Of a DNA stretch of 47,812 nt, positions 27,019-34,801 are shown piece by piece. The DNA lies in assembly GCF_035474595.1 (NCBI RefSeq), contig NZ_DATIND010000024.1, forward strand, positions 1-47,812. The letters run 5' to 3'. The DNA is from Longimicrobium sp. (lineage in GTDB: Bacteria > Gemmatimonadota > Gemmatimonadetes > Longimicrobiales > Longimicrobiaceae). The translations under genes were made by a program, and so were the position numbers. Each line of letters begins with the position of its first letter. The first letter of the stretch is position 1. The notes under the pieces were generated by a model. The model saw only the letters and a list, made by a program, of their open reading frames with translations, ran no database searches and was not told where the DNA came from.

Positions 27019-27455
27019 ACAGAAGTACGAAAGTACGGAAGTACGGAAGTACGAAACTGATCGGCATCTCCCGATGTTTGTGGGGGGAAAATGCGGCTGA
27101 AGCCGCGGCTACAACGGCACACAGTCCGCCTTCGCGGACTCGCGCTGGCGTGGGGCGCGGCGGCGGTGCGCGCCCGAGGCAACGGGCGAAACCGCGAGGA
27201 ATCCGGCGCGTAAATCGGATGCGCGCTTGCGGTGTACAGAGCAGGGAGCGAGCTTGCCCCAGCCGGAGCGCTGGGGTAAATCGTTTCGGGACCGCGGCGT
27301 CGCGGCGGAATGCGCGGGAATGAAGTCCGCGAAGGCGGACTGCGTGCGGTTGTAGCCGCGAGTTTACTCGCATTTTGGGATATCCATCGCTCGCGTCTTC
27401 TTCGCCTGGGACGCGAGCGGGATTGGGATCGGACGAGACCGGTTACGGGAGATAG
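27017..27455. repeat. Gene-free region with AAGTACGG octamers and an inverted pair of GTCCGC repeats
   Basis: 27017-27054 holds octamers of the AAGTACGG type right at the recombinase stop. A GTCCGC-type repeat in reverse orientation (27091-27139) and another in forward orientation (27325-27376) face each other around about 185 bases, with ACTCGC/GGCTGAAGCC hairpins at the outer ends. GGGAGATAG before 27456 is the hslV ribosome site. No gene seen. Confidence 0.7.
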
Positions 27456-27998
27456 ATGAGCATTCAGACGTGGCACGCCACCACCATCCTGGCCGTCCGC
27501 CGCGACGGCAAGGTCGCGCTGGGCGGCGACGGGCAGGTGACCACCGGCGACATCGTGGCCAAGAGCACCGCGGTGAAGGTCCGCAAGCTGCGCGACGGGC
27601 GCATCCTGGCCGGGTTCGCCGGCTCGGTGGCCGACGCCTTCACCCTGTTCGAGAAGTTCGAGGAGAAGCTGGAGCGCTACCCCGGCAACCTTTCCAAGGC
27701 CGCCGTGGAGCTGGCCAAGGAGTGGCGCAACGACCGCTACCTGCGCCGCCTGGAGGCGCTGCTGGCGGTGGCCGACCGGCAGCACACCTACATGATCAGT
27801 GGCACCGGCGACGTGATCGAGCCGGACGACGACATCGTGGCCATCGGCTCGGGGGGCGCGTACGCGCTGGCGGCGGCGCGCGCGCTGAAGGAGCACTCCT
27901 CGCTCACCGCGCCCGAGATCGTGCGCCGCGGGCTGGAGATCGCCGGCGAGATCTGCATCTACACGAACACCAACATCACCGTGCTGGAGCTGGAGTGA
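27456..27998 (+). CDS. hslV: ATP-dependent protease subunit HslV (ClpQ)
   Basis: Proteasome-beta-like peptidase, two stacked hexamers in HslVU. The 180-residue sequence starts [14 protein letters not shown]; removal of eight residues would leave Thr9 as the N-terminal nucleophile, as in Thr-type HslV. It also has [47 protein letters not shown] and [14 protein letters not shown], all strongly conserved. Like the Bacillus protein it carries a longer propeptide than E. coli. It is followed by hslU with a 45-base gap. Confidence 0.97.
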   Translation: MSIQTWHATTILAVRRDGKVALGGDGQVTTGDIVAKSTAVKVRKLRDGRILAGFAGSVADAFTLFEKFEEKLERYPGNLSKAAVELAKEWRNDRYLRRLEALLAVADRQHTYMISGTGDVIEPDDDIVAIGSGGAYALAAARALKEHSSLTAPEIVRRGLEIAGEICIYTNTNITVLELE

Positions 27999-28043
27999 GC
28001 GGGTTTCATCTCCATCCCCCCGCTCCCCTGAGACAGGAATAGA

Positions 28044-29567
<1,524 letters not shown>

Positions 29568-29594
29568 ATCTCCATCTGTCGAAGCACAGGAAAG

Positions 29595-29634
29595 CGGCGC
29601 ATCCACCGATCGCATGGATGCGCCGTCTTCCTTG
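29595..29634 (+). terminator. Terminator after hslVU
   Basis: CGGCGCATCCA (29595-29605) pairs perfectly with TGGATGCGCCG (29615-29625) around nine bases and is followed by TCTTCCTTGG. It lies 28 bases after the hslU stop. Confidence 0.7.
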
Positions 29635-29637
29635 GAC

Positions 29638-29715
29638 CTCACGCGGAGACGCGGAGACGCAGAGAACTCAACGCGAGCACGAAGTTCTCCGCGTCTCTCC
29701 GCGTCTCCGCGTGAG
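29638..29715. repeat. Octamer inverted repeat between convergent genes
   Basis: Another GCGGAGAC-octamer inverted repeat: the left arm starts CTCACGCGGAGACGCGGAGA and the right arm ends CTCCGCGTGAG, with imperfect pairing in the centre. It lies between the convergent hslU and the minus-strand small gene, where a two-way terminator would be useful. Confidence 0.8.
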
Positions 29716-29726
29716 ATCTGCCGTTT

Positions 29727-30065
29727 CTACCGGTCGCGCACCTCGTCCGGCGTGGTGCTCTCGACGCGGCGGCTCTGCGCCTCGAGGGCATCGCGGTTGC
29801 GCTCGGCGTTCTCCACGTGCGACTGCGCGGCGGAGGTGTCCTCGGAGGCGCCGCCGGTGCCCGAGCCGCTCATCTCGCCGCCCTGGCCCTGGCTCGGGTC
29901 GAGCCCGCGGATCGGCTGGTCCACGCTGTCCGGCGCCGTGGCCTCGGTGCGCCGGGCCTGCGCCTCCAGCGCGTCGCGGTTCTCCTCCGCGCTGCGCACG
30001 TGCTCGCGCGCCTGCGACGGATCTTCCGACCCCTGCCCGTTGCTGCCGCCAGAGAACTGGTCCAT
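29727..30065 (-). CDS. Small acidic protein with two internal repeats, 112 residues
   Basis: A polar, probably disordered or helical protein with no membrane segment. It contains two copies of a 35-39 residue unit: SEDPSQAREHVRSAEENRDA with LEAQARRTEATAPDSVD, and SEDTSAAQSHVENAERNRDA with LEAQSRRVESTTPDEVR, joined by a Gly/Ser/Gln linker. The start codon at 30065 follows GGGAGCG. The duplicated helix with regular Ala/Glu/Arg spacing suggests a stress- or desiccation-related hydrophilic protein or a binding scaffold, but I do not recognise a family. It lies 71 bases downstream of hutH on the same strand. Confidence 0.65.
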   Translation of the reverse strand: MDQFSGGSNGQGSEDPSQAREHVRSAEENRDALEAQARRTEATAPDSVDQPIRGLDPSQGQGGEMSGSGTGGASEDTSAAQSHVENAERNRDALEAQSRRVESTTPDEVRDR

Positions 30066-30136
30066 CGTTCGCTCCCGGTGATCGTTCCCGCCTGTGCATG
30101 GACCGGCCGGGAGGGGCAACTTCCATTCCGATCCGC

Positions 30137-31666
30137 CTACCCGCCCGTCCAGATCCCGGCGAAGACGCCGCTCCGCACCAGCTCGGCCGCAGCCTCGATG
30201 TCGGGCGCCAGCACGCGATCGCGGTCCAGCGGGGGGATGCGCTCGCGGACGAGGGCGTACGCGCGCTCCACGCCGCGCCCCGGGCGCAGCGGCTTGCGGT
30301 GCTCCAGCCCCTGCGCGGCGATCATCAGCTCCAGCCCCAGCACCGTCTGCACGTTCGCCAGCACGCGCCGCAGCTTCAGCGCGCTCGCCATCCCCATGCT
30401 CACGTGGTCTTCCTTCCCCGCGCCGGTGGGGATGGAGTCCACGCTCGCGGGCGTCGCCAGCACCTTGCACTCGTTCACCAGCGCCGCGGCGGTGATCTGG
30501 GCGATCATGAAGCCGCTGCTGACGCCCGCGTCGCCGGTCAGGAAGGGCGGCAGGTCGCCCGACAGGTCGGGGTTCACCAGCCGCTCGATCCGCCGCTCGG
30601 AGATGGACGCGAGGTCCGCCAGGGCGATGGCGAGGAGATCCAGCACCTGCGCGATCGGCTGGCCGTGGAAGTTGCCGCCGCTGATCACCAGCCCGCCGTC
30701 CTCGTCCGGGAAGATGAGCGGGTTGTCGGTGGCGCTGTTGGCCTCCGTCTCCAGCACCTGGCGCACGTAGGCGAAGGCGTTGCGCGCGGCGCCGTGCACC
30801 TGCGGCATGCACCGCAGGGAGTACGCGTCCTGCACGCGCGGGTCGCCGTAGCGATGGCTCTCGCGGATCTCGCTGTCGGCCAGCAGCGCGCGCAGGCGCT
30901 CGGCGCTGGCGGCCTGGCCGGGGTGCGGGCGGGCGCGCATGATGGCCGGATGGAAGGCGTCCGGCGTCCCCCGCAGCGCCTCGAGCGACATCGCCCCCGC
31001 GACGTCCGCCGTCTCCACCGCGCGCTCGGCGCCGAGGAGGGCGAGCGCGCCGATCCCCGTCATCACCTGCGTGCCGTTGTTCAGCGCGAGGCCCTCCTTC
31101 GCCTGCAGCCTGAGCGGCTCGACGCCCGCGCGGCGCAGCGCCTCGGCTCCGGAGACGACCTCGCCGCCGATCTCCGCCTCGCCCTCGCCGACCAGCACGA
31201 GGGCGAGATGGGAGAGCGGTGCCAGGTCGCCCGACGCGCCGACGGAGCCCTGCTCGGGGATGACGGGGTGGACGCCGCGGTTCAGCAGGTCCAGCAGCCG
31301 CTCGACGACCACCGGGCGGACGCCGGAGAAGCCCTTGGCGAGGACGTTGGCGCGCAGCAGGGTGATGGCACGCACCTCGGCGCGCGCAAGGCCGGGGCCG
31401 GTGCCGCAGGCGTGCGAGCGGATGAGGTTGATCTGCAGCTCCTCGATGCGGTCCAGCGGGATCACCGTCTCCGCCAGCCGCCCGAAGCCGGTGGTCACGC
31501 CGTACACCACCGCGCCGCGATGGATGGCGTCCTCCACGATGGCCCGCGAGCGGAGGATGCGCTCCTCCACCCCCGCCGCCAGCGCGACTTCCGCGTCGCC
31601 GCCGGCCGCCACGCGCTCCAGCTCCTCCAGCGTCAGCCCGTCTCCGTCGATCTCGACCCGCTGCAT
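30137..31666 (-). CDS. hutH: Histidine ammonia-lyase
   Basis: Converts L-histidine to trans-urocanate and ammonia, the first histidine-degradation step. The 509-residue protein has the autocatalytic MIO triad Ala144-Ser145-Gly146 in SVGASGDLAPLSH. It also has YGVTTGFGRLA, SHACGTG (His85, the residue that favours histidine over aromatic substrates), GISGGNFHGQP-like SGGNFHGQP, and KEDHVSMG. ATG 31666 follows GGAGG; an upstream in-frame start at 31747 would add a poorly conserved lead. The other hut genes (hutU, hutI) are not in this window, so an ammonia-lyase with another substrate is possible but less likely. Confidence 0.95.
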   Translation of the reverse strand: MQRVEIDGDGLTLEELERVAAGGDAEVALAAGVEERILRSRAIVEDAIHRGAVVYGVTTGFGRLAETVIPLDRIEELQINLIRSHACGTGPGLARAEVRAITLLRANVLAKGFSGVRPVVVERLLDLLNRGVHPVIPEQGSVGASGDLAPLSHLALVLVGEGEAEIGGEVVSGAEALRRAGVEPLRLQAKEGLALNNGTQVMTGIGALALLGAERAVETADVAGAMSLEALRGTPDAFHPAIMRARPHPGQAASAERLRALLADSEIRESHRYGDPRVQDAYSLRCMPQVHGAARNAFAYVRQVLETEANSATDNPLIFPDEDGGLVISGGNFHGQPIAQVLDLLAIALADLASISERRIERLVNPDLSGDLPPFLTGDAGVSSGFMIAQITAAALVNECKVLATPASVDSIPTGAGKEDHVSMGMASALKLRRVLANVQTVLGLELMIAAQGLEHRKPLRPGRGVERAYALVRERIPPLDRDRVLAPDIEAAAELVRSGVFAGIWTGG

Positions 31667-31755
31667 CACGCCTCCGCGTTCGGTGATTGTGGGCGCGAAG
31701 AATAGCCGCCCGATCGCACACGCGGCAACGGAGCGCGAGTCCGGCATCCCGGGAT

Positions 31756-31816
31756 CTCACGCGGAGACGCGGAGACGCGGAGGTGTGTTCCCGGCGTCTC
31801 CGCGTCCCCGCGGCAC
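31756..31816. repeat. Octamer inverted repeat upstream of hutH
   Basis: A copy of the GCGGAGAC inverted repeat with a degenerate right arm, between the divergent hutH and the small-peptide operon. Unlike most other copies it is not downstream of a gene. Confidence 0.7.
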
Positions 31817-31909
31817 ATCCCCGCGGACGGAGATTTCATGCGAAGCGGCAGAAGGAGCTGATCGGAAAGGGGATCGGAAGCCTCGCGCGCGCTGGGGAAC
31901 AAGAGAGGA

Positions 31910-31967
31910 GAGAATCAATTCTCCCATTCACGTGCCCCTTGACGGGAGATGGAGGAACGATGATTCA
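31910..31967 (+). promoter_or_regulatory. Possible promoter and operator of the peptide operon
   Basis: GAGAAT-CA-ATTCTC at 31910-31923 is a perfect inverted repeat of operator type. TTGACG at 31939-31944 is followed at 17 bases by GATTCA (31962-31967), a poor -10 match. The -35 hexamer is identical to the one before pilM. About 50 bases remain to the first peptide start. Confidence 0.3.
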
Positions 31968-32018
31968 TTGCGTGTAACGAGTGGCACGAGGGGCAATCCC
32001 CGTATCAAGGAGAGAACG

Positions 32019-32135
32019 ATGCCCACGAACACGACGCTCGCCTGCGGCGAGGAGCACCCGACCACCAGCTCCGTTGCGTGCGAGGAGGACTCGTACGCCG
32101 CGGTGTCAGTGGACAACCCGTTCGGCTCGTTCTGA
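32019..32135 (+). CDS. Putative RiPP (graspetide-like) precursor peptide 1
   Basis: A 38-residue peptide starting MPTNTTLACGEEHPTTSSVA and ending CEEDSYAAVSVDNPFGSF. AAGGAGAG lies four bases before the ATG, a strong ribosome site. It matches the second peptide in CGEE at residues 9-12, in CE-x-D, in the six-residue spacing from there to the end, and in the last eight residues VDNPFGSF. It has many Thr/Ser donors and Glu/Asp acceptors, as needed for ester or amide side-chain links made by ATP-grasp enzymes. No signal peptide. The leader/core boundary is not obvious, because the most constant part is the C-terminus. Confidence 0.75.
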   Translation: MPTNTTLACGEEHPTTSSVACEEDSYAAVSVDNPFGSF

Positions 32136-32150
32136 GCCGGCGGTCCACAC

Positions 32151-32173
32151 GGCCGGCCCTTTTCCGGCCGGCC
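32151..32173 (+). other. Hairpin between the two precursor genes
   Basis: GGCCGGCC at 32151-32158 and 32166-32173 pair around a CTTTTCC loop in the 57-base gap between peptides. It has no T-tract after the stem. It may stabilise the mRNA or pause transcription; the second gene's strong AGGAGG site follows at once. Confidence 0.5.
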
Positions 32174-32192
32174 CTCACGCACAGGAGGACGC

Positions 32193-32303
32193 ATGACATC
32201 CACCACCACCGCCGTGTGCGGCGAAGAGGCCGTTTCCATTCCCCGGTGCGAGCAGGACCGGGACGTCGGCGTCGCCGTCGACAACCCGTTCGGCTCGTTC
32301 TGA
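32193..32303 (+). CDS. Putative RiPP (graspetide-like) precursor peptide 2
   Basis: A 36-residue peptide, MTSTTTAVCGEEAVSIPRCE followed by QDRDVGVAVDNPFGSF. AGGAGG is five bases before the ATG. It aligns with peptide 1 with one two-residue gap between the cysteines. Cys9 and CGEE occupy identical positions, Cys19 begins CEQD, and the C-terminal VDNPFGSF is identical. A 27-base stretch covering the end of both genes and the base run after the stop is identical, pointing to a duplication. The middle and Thr/Ser positions have diverged, so two products from one enzyme are expected. Confidence 0.75.
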   Translation: MTSTTTAVCGEEAVSIPRCEQDRDVGVAVDNPFGSF

Positions 32304-32314
32304 GCCACGGCGCC

Positions 32315-32349
32315 GCGGGCGGCCTCCCAGGCCGCCCGCTCTCGTTTTC
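32315..32349 (+). terminator. Terminator-like hairpin between peptide genes and ATP-grasp gene
   Basis: GCGGGCGGCCT pairs perfectly with AGGCCGCCCGC around CCC, followed by TCTCGTTTT. This is a strong intrinsic-type terminator 12 bases after peptide 2 and 24 bases before the ligase start. Partial readthrough would give much precursor and little enzyme, a usual RiPP arrangement. Confidence 0.8.
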
Positions 32350-32372
32350 ACTTCTGGCTGGAGATTCGGAGC

Positions 32373-33266
32373 GTGCTGCTGATCGCGGGCGGTGAGGCGG
32401 ACTTCAACGTGGAATCCATCGTCACGCGCATGCGGGAGCGCGGGATGGATGGCGAGGTGCTGCGCGTCGGGAAGTCCATCAACCCCGCCGTGACCTGGGA
32501 CTTCCAGCGCGACCGGCTGAAGCTGGACGGCCGGGAGATCCATCCTTCCGGCGTCTTCCTGCGCTACGACGTGTTTTCCGTGCTGGCCGACAACCGGCCC
32601 GCCACGCAGCTCCGCTCGCAGGCGTGGCACATCACCCTGCACGGGTGGCTCCTGTCGCACCCCGGCATCCGCATGCTGAACCGGCGCTACCGCGGCGAGA
32701 CGAACAAGGCGTTCATCCTGGACCTGGCGCGGCGCGTGGGGCTCGCCATCCCCCGCACGCTCATCACCAACGAGCTGGACGAGCTGGAGCGGCGGGCGGG
32801 CGAGCTGGGGCCGATGATCGCCAAGCCGGTGCCCGGCGGCGGCTACGCGCAGATGGTGGAGGACCTGCTGGAGAAGACGGAGCGGCGCGAGGGGCGGTCC
32901 GCGGCGCCCGCGTTCGTGCAGCAGCGGCTGGTTCCGCCCGAGGTGCGCGTCTACGGCGTGGGCGCGGGCGAGCGGCGGCGCTTCGTCGCCTTCCGCGTGG
33001 AATCCACCGAGCTGGACTACCGCGTGGACAACGAAAGCCGCGTCGTGCACCTCCCCATCGGCGAGGTGGACGCGGCGGCGGTAGCGGGGCTGGGGCGGTT
33101 GATGGACGCGCTGGAGATGGACTACGGCGCCGCGGACTTCAAGGCGGACGCGGAGACGGGCGAGCTGCGCTTCCTGGAGGTGAACTCGGGCCCCATGTTC
33201 GCCGCCTTCGACGCGGCGAGCGGCCACGCGGTCAGCGACGCGATCCTGGACTGGCTGTCGGGCTGA
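32373..33266 (+). CDS. MvdD/RimK-like ATP-grasp peptide ligase (putative graspetide macrocyclase)
   Basis: A 297-residue enzyme expected to use ATP to join a precursor-peptide carboxylate to a hydroxyl or amine through an acyl-phosphate. Residues about 1-95 look like the pre-ATP-grasp domain of microviridin-type ligases (LLIAGGEADFNVESIVTRM, VFLRYDVFS). The ATP-grasp part has NKAFILDLA (Lys112), PMIAKPV (Lys151), PAFVQQRLVPPEVRVYGVG (hinge, Glu190, Arg192) and ADFKADAETGELRFLEVNSG, whose Asp255, Glu269 and Asn271 fit the Mg-ATP ligands. GTG start. It immediately follows two tiny genes, supporting a peptide rather than a metabolite substrate. No protease or transporter gene is adjacent. Confidence 0.85.
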   Translation: MLLIAGGEADFNVESIVTRMRERGMDGEVLRVGKSINPAVTWDFQRDRLKLDGREIHPSGVFLRYDVFSVLADNRPATQLRSQAWHITLHGWLLSHPGIRMLNRRYRGETNKAFILDLARRVGLAIPRTLITNELDELERRAGELGPMIAKPVPGGGYAQMVEDLLEKTERREGRSAAPAFVQQRLVPPEVRVYGVGAGERRRFVAFRVESTELDYRVDNESRVVHLPIGEVDAAAVAGLGRLMDALEMDYGAADFKADAETGELRFLEVNSGPMFAAFDAASGHAVSDAILDWLSG

Positions 33267-33332
33267 ACGATCGCGCCGGCCGAGCTTGCGGCGCCAGCGG
33301 AGGCGGAATCGAGCGGAGATGCCGAGGCTGGG

Positions 33333-33380
33333 AGTCCGCGAAGGCGGACTTCGGGCCGTTGTTGCCGCGATTTCAATCGC
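33333..33380 (+). repeat. GTCCGC-GCGGAC dispersed repeat
   Basis: GTCCGCGAAGGCGGAC followed by a GTTGTTGCCGCGA core and GATTTCAATCGC, a two-hairpin repeat. Other copies are near 24554, 27091 (reverse), 27325, 40501, 41935 (reverse) and 42078, with a partial one near 47632. It sits in the gap between the ATP-grasp gene and its convergent neighbour; nothing else is seen in that gap. Confidence 0.8.
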
Positions 33381-33426
33381 CCTTCGATCCACGCCCAGCC
33401 CTCCCACCGGCGGCTGAAGATCGGCC

Positions 33427-34080
33427 CTACGCCTCGCCGACGACGAAGTGGAGGGGGAAGGTCATCAGCGCGTCCACCGGCTGGCCGGCGGCCTGCGCGG
33501 GGTTGAAGCGCATCGTCCGCGCGATCTCCAGCGCCGCGGCGTCGACCGTGGCGTTGCCGCTGGAGCGGGCCACGCGCGCGAACGGCACGTCGCCCTCGCG
33601 CGCGACCACCAGCTGAAGATCGACCCGCATCCCGCGCCGCCCCTCGAAGAGCGCGGTGAAGTGGTCGCTCACGAAGCGCAGCACGCGCCGCCGCACCTCC
33701 ACCGGGTTCTGGATGGTGGGCCGGCTCTGTGCCGCGCCCGCATCCGCCGCCGCGTCCAGCCGGAAGTGCAGCACCACCGGCTGCGCGGCCGCCAGCGCGC
33801 CCATCCCCGCCTTCGCGCGCTGGAGCACCGGCGCCAGCGTGCTGTCCGCGACCGTGGCGTGCGCCAGCTTCAGCTCCGCGCGCCCCGCCGCCGGCTCCGC
33901 CGCGAACACCACCAGCCCCTTCGCTCCCGCACCCGCGGATGCACGCGCGTCCGCCGCCAGCCGCTGCAGGAATGCGCTCGCGGCGGTGTCGCGCGGCGCG
34001 GCCGCGGGCGCCTGTGCGTGAAGGCCGCGCGCGCCCAGCAGGGCGGCGAGGGCGAGGATCGGAGGGCTGAAGCGCGTCAT
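33427..34080 (-). CDS. Secreted protein with TonB-type C-terminal domain
   Basis: A 217-residue protein with signal peptide ILALAALLGARGLHAQA, so it is exported rather than anchored by a classical TonB N-terminal helix. The last 80 residues resemble a TonB C-terminal domain: RRVLRFVSDHFTALFEG, MRVDLQLVVAREGDVPFARV, and AAALEIARTMRFNPAQAAGQ. The middle is Ala-rich with VVLHFRLDAAADA. Free periplasmic TonB-C domains are common in this type of genome; the role is unclear. It is convergent to the ATP-grasp gene. Confidence 0.7.
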   Translation of the reverse strand: MTRFSPPILALAALLGARGLHAQAPAAAPRDTAASAFLQRLAADARASAGAGAKGLVVFAAEPAAGRAELKLAHATVADSTLAPVLQRAKAGMGALAAAQPVVLHFRLDAAADAGAAQSRPTIQNPVEVRRRVLRFVSDHFTALFEGRRGMRVDLQLVVAREGDVPFARVARSSGNATVDAAALEIARTMRFNPAQAAGQPVDALMTFPLHFVVGEA

Positions 34081-34221
34081 CAGCGGGCGCGGTGTGGGGC
34101 GCGGAAGATCGGCACCTGCGTCGCCGCAACGGCCGGCGGCCGCGCGGGGACGATGTCGTGCGTCGGTGCGTCGGGGAACGGATGGAGTTTCGGAAGATTC
34201 GTGGCCCGGCGCAAGCGCTCG

Positions 34222-34644
34222 TCACTCCAGCTCGCCGCGGCGGGCGATGAAGGCGAGGGAGCAGGAGAGGACCACGAGCTGCGCCAGGAAGGTCCACGCC
34301 AGCAGCACCAGCGAGATGATCAGCGCGCCGTTCCCCGGCTCGAACGCGACCGCGGCGATGCGCCCGAAGCGCGCGAGCCCGGTCAGCACCCACGCGGCGA
34401 GGACGATCCCCAGCACCAGCGCCCACCGCCTCCGCCGGCCCAGCCCGATGTACACCGCCACCGCCGCGAACGCCTCCGCGGCGATGATGAGGTACGACAG
34501 CACCTCGCCCCACCGGTCCAGCCGGGGGACGGGAAGGCCGAGCAGGAAGAAGCAGGCGATGGGGAAGAACAGCAGCTCGGCGACGCGCACGGCGCGGAGC
34601 AGCCCCGGCAGCCGCGCCACGGCGCCCGAACGGGTGAAACGCAT
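34222..34644 (-). CDS. Small four-helix membrane protein
   Basis: A 140-residue protein with hydrophobic segments at about 22-38, 45-66, 74-92 and 104-131, separated by short Arg-rich loops (GRRRRW). No cofactor or catalytic motif seen. The pattern resembles uncharacterised DoxX- or YrdB-like small membrane proteins, but I cannot assign it. It lies between a secreted TonB-C protein and an exported metallo-hydrolase on the same strand. Confidence 0.65.
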   Translation of the reverse strand: MRFTRSGAVARLPGLLRAVRVAELLFFPIACFFLLGLPVPRLDRWGEVLSYLIIAAEAFAAVAVYIGLGRRRRWALVLGIVLAAWVLTGLARFGRIAAVAFEPGNGALIISLVLLAWTFLAQLVVLSCSLAFIARRGELE

Positions 34645-34736
34645 TGAAATCGGCTGCGTCTGGAGATCAGGTGAGACGGGACGCCCGCAATCTCCGCCGC
34701 GCCGACGGGCGCCGCAACCGCGGGGCTCACGCAGAG

Positions 34737-34779
34737 CGGCCGAGGGAGCGGAGAACGCGCATCTCCGCTCCCTCGGCCG
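34737..34779 (-). terminator. 18-bp perfect hairpin downstream of the ComEC-like gene
   Basis: CGGCCGAGGGAGCGGAGA (34737-34754) and its exact reverse complement (34762-34779) flank seven bases. It lies 22 bases after the stop of the minus-strand gene ending at 34802. There is no T-tract, so termination is plausible but not certain. Confidence 0.55.
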
Positions 34780-34801
34780 TCCTGCCTTGAGGCAGCGTGA
34801 T

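Noticed and set aside
29614-30126. Plus-strand open frames opposite the small two-repeat protein
   Set aside because: They start in a GCGGAGAC repeat and are Arg/Ser/Pro-rich. The minus-strand reading has a ribosome site and a clear internal duplication.
32373-33266. RimK-type ribosomal-protein or tetrahydromethanopterin glutamate ligase
   Set aside because: The ATP-grasp motifs would fit, but the N-terminal segment looks MvdD-like. The immediate neighbours are two short homologous peptide genes rather than ribosomal or cofactor genes. It remains a minor alternative.
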